Assembly: GCA_946410125.1 (NCBI GenBank)
Contig: CAMJZF010000003.1
Span: 1-48,484 of the forward strand
Reading direction: 5' to 3'
Source: an uncultured Prevotellaceae bacterium
GTDB taxonomy: Bacteria > Bacteroidota > Bacteroidia > Bacteroidales > Muribaculaceae
Length of the DNA stretch: 48,484 bases
Under the pieces are notes generated by a model that worked only from the letters and a program-made list of their open reading frames with translations, did no database searches and was not told the DNA's origin. The translations under genes were made by a program, and so were the position numbers. This document shows, piece by piece, positions 7,861 through 17,888 of this stretch (the first letter of the stretch is position 1; the number at the start of each line of letters is the position of its first letter).

Positions 7861-10800
7861 CGTTTCATTATCTGCTTGATGGCTCGTGCTCCGCTATAGG
7901 TGCGTGCCTCGACGAAGTAGACACCATCGATTAAATGACTCAAATTTATGGTTGCGTGATTATCGTCGGGAGTGAAGCGGTCGAGGAGCTTGCCGTCGAA
8001 AGAATAGACGTTTACCTGCTTGAGCATGTCGCCTGAACGCACGTTAATCACATCGGTCACTATAGCCGGAGTGATTGTTATGCCCGATGACGATGTAACG
8101 TTGTTGATACCCGAATTCTCAATATCGAAGACCTGTGGCTCGTCGAGGTCGCCATAAATCCAGTCACTGAGCCATTGCAGTTCCTCGCTGAACCACACCT
8201 GCTCGCCACCATAGATTGTGGCGAAGCGCACGGTCTTGCCAGCCTCGTCGGCATTGCCAGCCACGGTGAGCATGTAGTAGCCATCGTCGGTGGCAAAGGT
8301 TGCGCCACGGCACTCACCGTCGACAAAGGCTGCCAGGCACAGGTCGCTAACCTCGACGTCGCCCTTGACGATGCGTGCCACCACGTTCATGTTGTCGCTG
8401 AACTGGTGGTGGTCGACAGGCGTGAACGGCATGGAAGCCGCAGCACTCATCATCATGGGCGGAGCCTGATAGGTGGTGGCATCGATGGTTGGGTAATGGA
8501 AGGTTACAGCCTGCTCGTTATTAGACAGATAATAGTAACCCATTCCGGGGAATACTGCCGTGAGGTCGCCTTCCCACTTGTAGCCGTCGTAGAATGCCAC
8601 CTGAGTCTTGCTCTTGACAATGTCGCCACGAGTGGGCTGCAAGTCGGCAAACGCCTCATTCAGGCTCAGGTTATAGATCGACAGCGGGCCAATCCAGTTC
8701 CAGCCCGGATAGATGGTCTGAGTGGCAGTGCGTGTGTCAATCATCGAGCCGCTGATGCTGTGGTTGATATCGTTCTTGACCTTGAGCTTGTAGAGGTTGC
8801 CAATTGCCAGCGTGTCGAGACCGGTATAGGTCCACTTGGTGCCGTTGTTCATGGCAAATCCCTCCTTGCCCTTGATGGTATAGAACACCTTAGCGTGTCC
8901 AAACACATTCTCAAGGTCGGCCTTGCCCTGCTCGGGCTTCACATAGAGCGAAATCCAGTTCCAGCCTGTGCTCAGGTTGCACTGCTGCTCTATCATGTCG
9001 CTTGGTTGCCACATCACGGGATTGTCGTAGTTGCCAATCAGGCCATTGGGCTGATAGTTGAGATTCAGAGTCTCACCGTTGAGCATGGTCTTTACATTGC
9101 TTAGCACGACGCCCCTCTCGGCATCATAGATGCGGAACGTGATTGGCTTAAGAGAGGTAATGTCCTCAAGTCCGTAAATAGTCAGGTTCACGAAGTAAGC
9201 ATCACGGCTGGTAACCAGTTTGGGCGATGCCACGCCACAGCACTTGCCGTCGACAAATGCCGCAATCTTGGTGTTGGTATTGGTGCAAATCTTGTCGTCG
9301 AGATAAATTTGGCCTAACATGTTCATTGAGCTTTCATACTCATCGGGATTGACGGTCCAGCCAGGCTCATTTCCCCGCACGGTAACGTTAAATAACAACG
9401 GTGCGCAGATGTCGCCTTCGTTAACAGCATAGGCATACACCAGATGTGTTCCCACAGGAGCATCGGAACCAATGGTAAATTGTACCGGTATAGTCTCATC
9501 GACGGCAAGAACGCCCGAGGTATTAGATGGCTCAATCCAAGTGGGCAATCCTGTGATACTGAACTTGCCACTCTCACGGCCTTTGTTGTGAAGAGTTGCA
9601 TGAGCTGTATATTCGCTCAATCGGTCTTTATCAATGATGATGCTCTCTTCGTTCCACTCAAGGGTGTTGTAATCGACCACAGCACTCCAAGTAATGGGCT
9701 CAGAGATGTTGTCATACATGTCGCGCACATTCTTGACTCGGAACGTGAGCAGGTTGCCCTGCATGCGTGATGGCAAGGTGAGCAAGTTGATGAAAATCTC
9801 GTTGTTAGATGCTGTATAATCAAAATCAAGATTCTGCTTGAGAGGTGACGTGCGCAAAGCAGGAGCGGTAATGGCTTGAGTAACACCATCGCCAAGCGCA
9901 TGAGTGATGCCAAACTGTTGAGCATCAGGAGCGCTGTTTTCGAGGCTGAATTCAGTGACAATGTTTCCGTTGGCATCGAGCTTACTATGCTCCATGGGAT
10001 AATAAGCAACAAGTCCCGACGCATTGGCTGTATCAACCTGATTGTAACGGTTGGCAATTACCGAGGTGCCGTCGCACGCTACGTTCCACACCCTAATCTC
10101 GTCGATGTCGCCAGTGAAGTGGAAACTCTCTTCGATAACTTGATCGTTATCGGGATTGCGCTTCAAGATGCCGCCCACATAGAGGTAGTCGCCCGCGGGT
10201 GCCGGTAGCTGCTGCTCGGCAATGGTTTTCACAGCATTGCCATCTACATAGACTACAGCGCTCACGCCACGATGCACGTTGAGTGCCAAGTGATGCCAGT
10301 AGCCGTCGTTGTAGTTCACATTGGTGAGCACGATGGGCAGTCCGTTACTTATGAGTGACGATAGAGTGTCGTTATACACATGCAGCAGCATCGAGTTGTC
10401 GTAGTCGAAGCCAATTGACATGCGGTCGGTAACCGAGAGCAGCGTTGCACGGGCATTCTTGTCCTTCTCGCCACGGAACCAGGTTTCAACAACATAGCTG
10501 TCGCTTGGTCGAGGCGAAACCGAACCAATAGGAATTTTTATAATGTGCTCGCCGTCGAGATGGGCAGCGAGATTGGTGTTCTCCACATTCCATGTTTCGG
10601 CAGGCAAGTGGATGTTGCGTGCACGGGCATAGTCGGTGACTAAGGTGCCATGTCCCTCGTTCATCTTCCAGTAGCCCACCAGGCCTGGCAGGTAGGGAGC
10701 CTTGGCCTCATCCTTCTGCCCCAGCTGTACTCGCACAGGGTTATTCTTGTTCCACAGCACAAGCTCGTGCATCATTCCCGTGAAGTTGCGTCCCAGCGTC

Positions 10801-13800
10801 AAGCGCCCGTTGCCATTGTAGTCGGGTACGATAGCCTCGTCAAAGAGCATAGTTTCATCGTCGTCCTGCGCCATGATCATGGTGAAGGTGTTTTGATCGC
10901 TTGTTGCGCCCTTCACATAGTTCAATGCCAGGAATACCCACTTGTCGATGGGCACAGCTGCTTGCGAAGTGATAACGTTGCCGTTGATGTTGGCCTCCAC
11001 CTTGCCTTCATTGTTGATTGACAGGCTCAGGCTGTTACCTTCGGTGCCATGTTCAAGAATTGTGCCATCACTCTTGCGCTTGAGCCACAGTGATGTGGCA
11101 AAACTGGTGTTAGTAATGGGTAGATAAGCATCGGTTTCAACAGGAATGCCGTTAAACTGTAACGCCACATCATGACTCACTTGGGCATCGTTTAACGAAC
11201 CAGTGATGAAGAAGTTAGTTTCCTTAGTTAGATAACTTTCGCGTATATCCTCGTTGAACTTGATGCGGATATCGTCAATAGGGGTGAGAATGCCGGTGTT
11301 GGGGTAAGCCTGCCCAAGCAGCTTGGGTCCACGGGTGTCGCGTGTGACATTCTGTTCGGGCGTTGCTTTAGTGTACTCTTTGCCACCAAAGACGCTCATG
11401 CTCTCGGCAACAACCACATAGTTGCCGTCGATGTTGGGCAGCTCAAGGGTGTAGTTGATGTTAGGAACATCGTCGGGGAGCATCGATTGCACATCGCTCA
11501 ACTGTCCGTCTGGCAGGTATTCCACATTGGTAATCCACTCATGAGCTGTAATCCACTTGTTGTCGCCTGCAAATCGGTACTTGAGTCGCACACCCTTAAA
11601 TCCTGTGAAGAAGCGGTTAATGTCGCTCACAGTGACTTGGACCTGCTCACCGCTTTGCACATCGTGCTGATTGAGGACGTTCTTGTCGAGCGTGAGTTTG
11701 ATATCAGGAGCTGCCGGCACAAAGTGTACGCTTATCTCCTTTTCGTCATAGACAGTGCGTCCCATAATCGATGATGCCGGGTCGAGCATGTACTCGCATG
11801 TGCTGAGAAGCTGTATTTTCACATTCTCATAGTCGAGAATAGACTGGTCGGTTTGCTTGACCGAGAGATTTTTGATGAGAGGCGTTCCATATTCAAGCCA
11901 AACCTCATGTCCATCGACCATAGCATCACCATCCATTGTAACTTGCAATCCATTGGGGTTGGAAGCCGGGTCGACATAAACCAGTACTGAAGAGAGCTGG
12001 TCGTGCGTCTCACTATCGTTGGTCATCTTGATTTCAACGGTTGCCGACTGACCGGAAGGAATGTCAACGTAGTTGCGTACAGGAATCTGGATGTGAGGAT
12101 TGTCATTCTTCATCGTCGCATAGTCGAGGATTGTGCCGGGGTTGTAGTACTTAGTGACCCTTTCACCCTCATAGGGGCAACGAGTTTGTCCGCCACGGGT
12201 GCGGAATATTGGGCTCCATGCCCGAGGCGAGTTGAAAATATCAACCGAGTGGGCATTGCCACGCTGAGTGTCGTTGAGAGTATAGGAGAAGAGTTGGCTG
12301 GTGGTGGTTTCATCCACAACCTGCTTAGTGTGGTGGTAGCCAATGTCGACATTGGTAACGAACAGAACTCCCATTTTGTCAAGCAAATATCCATTCTTTC
12401 CCTTGTAGGCAAAGGTGGTTCGGAAGTTCTCGGTAGAATTTTCCACGTCTTTAGTCACCGTGCTGGTAGAATTAGTGACGGTGACACCGCGCTCAAACGA
12501 CTCATTGCCAACCTTCATCTTGGGGTCGTTGAAAGCCTTAATCTTATCTTCTTCATTATTGGCAAGAGTTCTTTTCCACAGGTCAACAATCTCATTGCAC
12601 CATCGCACGCTGTCACAGCCCTCATAGCCACTTGGGAACCGAGCGTAGTAGCTGGGTCCATCCATGCCCTCGGCGGCCTCGCTGCCCCAGACCTTGGTAT
12701 CGTCATTGCATGTGCCATACTTGGGGTCGTTCTCGTTAAGGAGAGTGTAATAGGTGGGCACAACCGGGTCGTTGTCAATCTCATCAAGCGAGTTGATGTG
12801 CATGAGCATTGAGTTGCGCGTGCGCTGTATATTCTTGAAGAGGGAGTTCTCGATGTAGTTTTGTGTGTACTGGAAATGAGTGTTGAATTTCTCGTCCATC
12901 GAAACGGTCTCCTCCATCCCAATAGCCCACGACCCATCGTCCTGTCGCATGAGTCCAATCTTGTCGGCTGCACCAATTATATAATTGGTGGAATAACCGA
13001 TAAACACGTCACCGTCGCGTCCCACGAGGATGGGCGAGGCACTGGTAGAGGTGGAATGGTTGTGAGATAGCGTGACCGAGGTGTGATGATCCCAAGTCTT
13101 ATCTACATTATAAGAGACACCGAATGTGTTGTCATGGACAATGTTGTTGTAAGTTATCTTAGCAAAGCATAAAGTACCAGTGACGACATCAATTTCGGCC
13201 GATGCACACCAATTACAGGCGACTTCAGAGCCTTGATGAATGCCATAGGTGGTGTAAGAGTAGTCGCAAGTAACAGTGTCGGTGCCCCAAGTTGCTGTTG
13301 AGGCATCGCCGGGGGGGTCACGCAAAACCATTTGCACGTAGCTTGGTCCGGCAGTGATGAAATTGTTGCCAGTGGGCACCACGCCCGCAATGATTGCCTC
13401 CAGCCCCCTGTTGCGCCACAATTTAGTTTGATTATTGATGACCATCGAGGCATTCATGGTGCGTGTGAAGGGTGAGTTAAGGCTTGGTGTGCCCACAATC
13501 CACTTGTAGCGGCCTTCACCATTGGCATCGAGTTTAACTTGCTCTCGCTCAAGTTTCACAAGTTGCCCTCGCCTCACATTATGTCCGTTAACCTCTTGAT
13601 CGACTGCGGCGATGCGTGCCGCCTCACCTATCTCGTTGTCGAAGGTTACAATGGAGTCGCTGAGCAAGTCTTCATAGCGGCGTCCGGTGGCACTGCCGTC
13701 ATAGTTTAGATAAGGCTCATAGGCCCGCACCTTAAACTCATAGGTTCTTCCCTTCTCAAAGATGGGGTAGCCATAATTGTAGGTTGTCGAATGGGTATCC

Positions 13801-16800
13801 TCATTATAGGTGTAGATGGGAAGCTTTTTCTCTACATGTTGCTCACTGACGATAATGGTGTCGGTTCCGAAGGCGCCTATGGGTGCTCCGAGCTGGGTGA
13901 TGTCGAGCACAGGATTGCTGCGATAGGTGAGAATGAGTTTCTTGTTGCACCTGAAGAGTGGCAGCGGAGTCTTGTCGTTGGTATAGACAGTGTCGGGAAT
14001 TACACTGTCGCGAGGATTTGTCAAGTTCACTGCTGGAATGTTCATGAACATCTCGTTGCTCTCGAGTGCTGAATTGTTGGGGAATTTCACACTCTCCACC
14101 CTGTAGCGGATGGGGGGCACAATGGCACTGAACTCACCCGTCGCGGCATCGGTGGTGATGTAAAGATATTTAGCCTCGTCGACCGAGCCACCTGCACGAT
14201 AGGCAGTGCTGCCAATTGCTGTTGAGGCACTCTCGACCGTAACATTCTGGGTATTGGGTATCCACTCACTCGTTGTTCCCTCGATGTGCTGAACGGCATT
14301 GAGCATGCGCTGTGGGTGGTCGAGTGGCGACAGTTTTATCACCGCTTTTCCAATGGTGTTCTTGCTCACGCCATAGCCCAGCGGTTTAGTGCCCTCGGTT
14401 GCGCCACCAGTCACGCGTCCTGCCATGATTACCGTGGTGTTGTCATAGAAGTCGATGTGGGTGTCCTCGAGGAAGTCGTAGGTCGCTTCGGCAATGGCTG
14501 GATATCGGCCAGCGTTCTCAAAGGTGTGGCCAGCCCGTCGAGCCTCGATGTAGTGGCTGCCAATGGGGACCGATATCTCATAATGCCCGTTGTCGTCGCT
14601 CAAAATGAGCTTGTCGTTCTTGTTGCAAGGGGTGCCGTCGACATAGAAGCTCACACTGTCGACAGGGATTGTGGTGCCCGAGTAGAGAATGGTTCCACTC
14701 ACCTTGAAACTCGACACATCGGTAAAGTCGGCATTGTTGATGTTCAATGATGTGCCACCAATGAATGCCGAGCGACTGGTGGGATTGAAACTGTGAATGC
14801 CCTTGGTTGGATAAATGCTGTAGCGAGTGCCATTGCCAGTGAATGGAATGCCACGTATTTCATACTCACCCTTATCGTTAGTGATACCATAGCTCGAGAG
14901 TTGGTCGTTGCCGGGCACTATTTCCGATGGACGTGAAGTGTTGCCAAGGATGGCATGATTGCCGTTTGGCACACCGTTGGTGCAAGAGTTGTCGAAGGCA
15001 TACTCCTCGAGTCCCTCGTCAAAAGTCCAGTAGAGCTTGAGACCCTCTTCCCGGCCGCTGATGAGGCGGTCGTAGTTGGTAACAATCTCATTATCGGTAA
15101 TAGCACGATTCCAGAAGCGGATTTCGTCGACATAGCCCTTATAGAACAACTCGGGGTAACCATCAATATCCTTAAAATAACTTCCTGATGCAAATCCCAC
15201 GTTGACCACGCTGCCCTCATCGGCAGGGAAGGTAAAAGGCTTAACAGGAATCACCTCAACCTGCTTGTGCTCAATGTCGCCATTGACAATGCACTCAATA
15301 GAGCCGTTGCCATTGTTGCGGATGGTGAGGTGAGAGAATTGCCCTGCGGGCATACCAGGAATGTCACGAAACTCGGTTGCGACCTGTTCCATGTCTCTTG
15401 CGCTATTGATGGTAACGCCATAGCCATCATCCTTGAGTAGCAGTCTCACGCTATAGCCATCGGTGTGCTTGAGTGGATGTGCATCATGCCCTTGGATTGA
15501 AAACAGATAAGACCCGCCCACGAGTTCGTTTACTGGATTAATCCACATCTGCACTGTGAACGGCTTGGTGAGGCTGAGCATGTTCTGCGCGGTGAGGGTA
15601 TCGGTTTGCCACACCAGTCCACCGTCGTCATCAATGAGCTGACGGCTGTAGTAGGGGGAGCGTGACTGCTCATCGCTCTCACGCGAGAGGGTAACGCGCA
15701 CGTTGTCGACGGCTGTGCCGGTGTCGAACTGCACCCTACCGTTCACCGTTCCAGTGGCTTGAGCATAGCCCACATCGGTCATGGCATTGTTAATCACGTG
15801 CGACTCATCGCCGCAGTCGGCAGCATAGGCTACCACCCGGTAGTCGTAGTATCGCCCTGGCTCGGCGGTGTTGTCGGTGTATGTGTAGGACGATCCTGTT
15901 CCTTCCTGCTCATTGATAGTGACCCACTCGCCACCTCCCACAAAGCGGCGCTGAACGTTGAACAGAGTGGCTGTAGTTCCCACTTGCTTAGCTCTCCACT
16001 TTACCACAACGGCATTGCCGCCAGTTCCCTTGGTGGCGTCAACTCTGGTCACCGTGGTGCCCTCATAAACGTGAGCGCTCACAGTGTCGCTATAGAGGTG
16101 CACCTTATTGTCGGCAAGGTCGAGTTGCAGGAAATAGCCGTAGACCGAGCAGTTAGACTCGGGCTTCTCGTCGCTGAACGATGCTTTGCCGGCATTGCGT
16201 GGCACAGTAACGTCGAGGTAATTGTGAGTTATTGTGCCATTGGGCTCAATGCGGTGAACCTTGAAGGTGACATCGTTTTCGCTCTTGGGCACGTTGCCAA
16301 AGGTCCAGTCCATCTTGATTTTGTCGGTCACGTTGTCGTCCTGCACGAGATGCAGTGGAATGACGGGGACGGTGCTGGTGTGCAACTGTGCGGGATGAAC
16401 CACGGTGAGAGGCTCGGGATTGGACGGTATGTCGATTTCGGGCCACGAGTTCTCATGATGATAGATCTCATATCGGTAATACTTCCCCACCACAAGGCCA
16501 CGGCTGGGATTGTCGGTGAACTCGTGGTTGCTGGTAGTTCCCACCAGCTCGCGGTTACCCAGGAAGTTGCCATGCTCATCGAGCTCGGTGCGATAGACCT
16601 TCCACTCGCCCGAGTTGTTGAGAATTGAAGTGTTCCACTGGAGCAGCATGTATGCGTCAACCTGGTTATAGGATGAGGTGAAAGATGTCACGCTGTTGCG
16701 GAAAAAGTGGCTCTTAGTAACATTCTCGTTCAGGTTTTGCGACACATTATGACCAGTAAACTTAAATGTGGATTGTGTGTTGTGGGTTATATCGACTGTG

Positions 16801-17636
16801 AAATCCTTGTCAATAGGAGCCACAATCTCGACCTCGTTACTGCCGCGGTTCTCAACCTCGAGAGTGGTGCGGGAGAATTCCTTATCATCGGTGCTTACAA
16901 CAACATTGTAGGTGCCCTTATAATTGAAGTTCTCAACGTTGTTGCCTATTGTCGCGGGCAGCCAGTTATTGCTGGCGCTCACCTTGAGCTTGCCGGGTTC
17001 ACTCCATGCCACAGTTGCGTCGTGTACCTGTGAGAGCTCCATTGTGATGCTCTTGAGGTAGCGGGAATGAATGGTAAAGGAGTAGTCGACAAACACATTA
17101 TCTTGGTAGTAATAGGTGTCGTTCTCAATCTGAATGGCAACTACATCGTTGAGGCCGCGCTCGTTAGGGGCGTAGCGAAAGGTGAACCATTCGTCCTCTC
17201 TCACCACATCACCAACCACGCCAAAGGAGAAGTCGGTCTGAGTCCAACTGGCAGCCCCTCGATTCCATTCGGCAATCCTGTGTAGGCCACCGCCATGAAC
17301 CATGACATAAATTCCTGTGCTGGAGCCATCGTAGTTGTAATTTTTACTTTGAGGACGATGATAGCGAAACTTCACCTTAAATGTGGGGTGCTCGGTTGTT
17401 ACCTTTCCGTTATGCTCCACCTCAAAACCTCGGAACAGGTCCATTGATGTATCCTCATCGTCGCCTGTACACCAGCTATAACTCTTGCTGTCACTCACGC
17501 TGGCAACGAACACATTGCCCCAGTAAGTGCCTCCGCCTGGGTCGTCGTAATAACCCGATATGGCGATAGCGGCAAGAGGAGACAGCAACATCGCCGCAAC
17601 CATCACCAGCCGCATCAGTAATAGGTGTTTATTCAT
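7857..17636 (-). CDS. Giant secreted LamG/concanavalin-like, FN3-like multidomain protein with T9SS-type tail (paralog 1)
   Basis: The supplied ORF starts at 17690, but a signal peptide begins at MNKHLLLMRLVMVAAMLLSPLAAIA (ATG at 17636) and the upstream ATG overlaps a TATATTTG box. LamG-like blocks (KPFTVQMWINP...YVDEIRFWNRAITDNEI; SYVVETWFRGEKDKNARATLLSV...GDIDEIRVWN); C-terminus GVYFVEARTYSGARAIKQIMKR. Confidence 0.85.
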   Translation of the reverse strand: MNKHLLLMRLVMVAAMLLSPLAAIAISGYYDDPGGGTYWGNVFVASVSDSKSYSWCTGDDEDTSMDLFRGFEVEHNGKVTTEHPTFKVKFRYHRPQSKNYNYDGSSTGIYVMVHGGGLHRIAEWNRGAASWTQTDFSFGVVGDVVREDEWFTFRYAPNERGLNDVVAIQIENDTYYYQDNVFVDYSFTIHSRYLKSITMELSQVHDATVAWSEPGKLKVSASNNWLPATIGNNVENFNYKGTYNVVVSTDDKEFSRTTLEVENRGSNEVEIVAPIDKDFTVDITHNTQSTFKFTGHNVSQNLNENVTKSHFFRNSVTSFTSSYNQVDAYMLLQWNTSILNNSGEWKVYRTELDEHGNFLGNRELVGTTSNHEFTDNPSRGLVVGKYYRYEIYHHENSWPEIDIPSNPEPLTVVHPAQLHTSTVPVIPLHLVQDDNVTDKIKMDWTFGNVPKSENDVTFKVHRIEPNGTITHNYLDVTVPRNAGKASFSDEKPESNCSVYGYFLQLDLADNKVHLYSDTVSAHVYEGTTVTRVDATKGTGGNAVVVKWRAKQVGTTATLFNVQRRFVGGGEWVTINEQEGTGSSYTYTDNTAEPGRYYDYRVVAYAADCGDESHVINNAMTDVGYAQATGTVNGRVQFDTGTAVDNVRVTLSRESDEQSRSPYYSRQLIDDDGGLVWQTDTLTAQNMLSLTKPFTVQMWINPVNELVGGSYLFSIQGHDAHPLKHTDGYSVRLLLKDDGYGVTINSARDMEQVATEFRDIPGMPAGQFSHLTIRNNGNGSIECIVNGDIEHKQVEVIPVKPFTFPADEGSVVNVGFASGSYFKDIDGYPELFYKGYVDEIRFWNRAITDNEIVTNYDRLISGREEGLKLYWTFDEGLEEYAFDNSCTNGVPNGNHAILGNTSRPSEIVPGNDQLSSYGITNDKGEYEIRGIPFTGNGTRYSIYPTKGIHSFNPTSRSAFIGGTSLNINNADFTDVSSFKVSGTILYSGTTIPVDSVSFYVDGTPCNKNDKLILSDDNGHYEISVPIGSHYIEARRAGHTFENAGRYPAIAEATYDFLEDTHIDFYDNTTVIMAGRVTGGATEGTKPLGYGVSKNTIGKAVIKLSPLDHPQRMLNAVQHIEGTTSEWIPNTQNVTVESASTAIGSTAYRAGGSVDEAKYLYITTDAATGEFSAIVPPIRYRVESVKFPNNSALESNEMFMNIPAVNLTNPRDSVIPDTVYTNDKTPLPLFRCNKKLILTYRSNPVLDITQLGAPIGAFGTDTIIVSEQHVEKKLPIYTYNEDTHSTTYNYGYPIFEKGRTYEFKVRAYEPYLNYDGSATGRRYEDLLSDSIVTFDNEIGEAARIAAVDQEVNGHNVRRGQLVKLEREQVKLDANGEGRYKWIVGTPSLNSPFTRTMNASMVINNQTKLWRNRGLEAIIAGVVPTGNNFITAGPSYVQMVLRDPPGDASTATWGTDTVTCDYSYTTYGIHQGSEVACNWCASAEIDVVTGTLCFAKITYNNIVHDNTFGVSYNVDKTWDHHTSVTLSHNHSTSTSASPILVGRDGDVFIGYSTNYIIGAADKIGLMRQDDGSWAIGMEETVSMDEKFNTHFQYTQNYIENSLFKNIQRTRNSMLMHINSLDEIDNDPVVPTYYTLLNENDPKYGTCNDDTKVWGSEAAEGMDGPSYYARFPSGYEGCDSVRWCNEIVDLWKRTLANNEEDKIKAFNDPKMKVGNESFERGVTVTNSTSTVTKDVENSTENFRTTFAYKGKNGYLLDKMGVLFVTNVDIGYHHTKQVVDETTTSQLFSYTLNDTQRGNAHSVDIFNSPRAWSPIFRTRGGQTRCPYEGERVTKYYNPGTILDYATMKNDNPHIQIPVRNYVDIPSGQSATVEIKMTNDSETHDQLSSVLVYVDPASNPNGLQVTMDGDAMVDGHEVWLEYGTPLIKNLSVKQTDQSILDYENVKIQLLSTCEYMLDPASSIMGRTVYDEKEISVHFVPAAPDIKLTLDKNVLNQHDVQSGEQVQVTVSDINRFFTGFKGVRLKYRFAGDNKWITAHEWITNVEYLPDGQLSDVQSMLPDDVPNINYTLELPNIDGNYVVVAESMSVFGGKEYTKATPEQNVTRDTRGPKLLGQAYPNTGILTPIDDIRIKFNEDIRESYLTKETNFFITGSLNDAQVSHDVALQFNGIPVETDAYLPITNTSFATSLWLKRKSDGTILEHGTEGNSLSLSINNEGKVEANINGNVITSQAAVPIDKWVFLALNYVKGATSDQNTFTMIMAQDDDETMLFDEAIVPDYNGNGRLTLGRNFTGMMHELVLWNKNNPVRVQLGQKDEAKAPYLPGLVGYWKMNEGHGTLVTDYARARNIHLPAETWNVENTNLAAHLDGEHIIKIPIGSVSPRPSDSYVVETWFRGEKDKNARATLLSVTDRMSIGFDYDNSMLLHVYNDTLSSLISNGLPIVLTNVNYNDGYWHHLALNVHRGVSAVVYVDGNAVKTIAEQQLPAPAGDYLYVGGILKRNPDNDQVIEESFHFTGDIDEIRVWNVACDGTSVIANRYNQVDTANASGLVAYYPMEHSKLDANGNIVTEFSLENSAPDAQQFGITHALGDGVTQAITAPALRTSPLKQNLDFDYTASNNEIFINLLTLPSRMQGNLLTFRVKNVRDMYDNISEPITWSAVVDYNTLEWNEESIIIDKDRLSEYTAHATLHNKGRESGKFSITGLPTWIEPSNTSGVLAVDETIPVQFTIGSDAPVGTHLVYAYAVNEGDICAPLLFNVTVRGNEPGWTVNPDEYESSMNMLGQIYLDDKICTNTNTKIAAFVDGKCCGVASPKLVTSRDAYFVNLTIYGLEDITSLKPITFRIYDAERGVVLSNVKTMLNGETLNLNYQPNGLIGNYDNPVMWQPSDMIEQQCNLSTGWNWISLYVKPEQGKADLENVFGHAKVFYTIKGKEGFAMNNGTKWTYTGLDTLAIGNLYKLKVKNDINHSISGSMIDTRTATQTIYPGWNWIGPLSIYNLSLNEAFADLQPTRGDIVKSKTQVAFYDGYKWEGDLTAVFPGMGYYYLSNNEQAVTFHYPTIDATTYQAPPMMMSAAASMPFTPVDHHQFSDNMNVVARIVKGDVEVSDLCLAAFVDGECRGATFATDDGYYMLTVAGNADEAGKTVRFATIYGGEQVWFSEELQWLSDWIYGDLDEPQVFDIENSGINNVTSSSGITITPAIVTDVINVRSGDMLKQVNVYSFDGKLLDRFTPDDNHATINLSHLIDGVYFVEARTYSGARAIKQIMKR

Positions 17637-17687
17637 TTTTAGTTTTACTTTTTGTTTCACTTTTATTGTTTTTTCATAAAAATTGTG

Positions 17688-17695
17688 CAAATATA
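17688..17695 (-). promoter_or_regulatory. -7 box for giant paralog 1
   Basis: Minus strand reads TATATTTG (TAnnTTTG) about 50 nt upstream of the preferred ATG at 17636. Confidence 0.5.
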
Positions 17696-17788
17696 CAACT
17701 TTTTTTAGGTTTCACATTATTATAATAAACAAAAATAGTCGTTGATACTGGAAAAAACGGACTTATTGGTGTGGTGACATAGGGCTCG

Positions 17789-17888
17789 CCACTTATAGGC
17801 CATGCCGTCGTCGACACGTGTCGGCGGCGGCATGGCCCATAGTAGCGGTCAGCACCGAAAGGAGTGCTGTTTAAAAGAATCGTTTCAT
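17789..17888 (-). pseudogene. Truncated, decayed 5' relic of a second BspA-like LRR gene
   Basis: Reads MKRFF*TALLSVLTATMGHAAADT then, after a frameshift, DGMAYKW; the intact gene is MKRFFLIALLSVLTATMGHAAGDIVVDGVVYEW. Clear nucleotide similarity to 7761-7860. Confidence 0.85.

Noticed and set aside
8175-9104. 309-aa plus-strand ORF opposite giant paralog 1, and similar long antisense ORFs (15759-16628, 20576-21637, 24317-25345)
   Set aside because: They mirror the codon bias of the sense gene, lack recognisable domains or starts, and occur at equivalent places in both paralogs.
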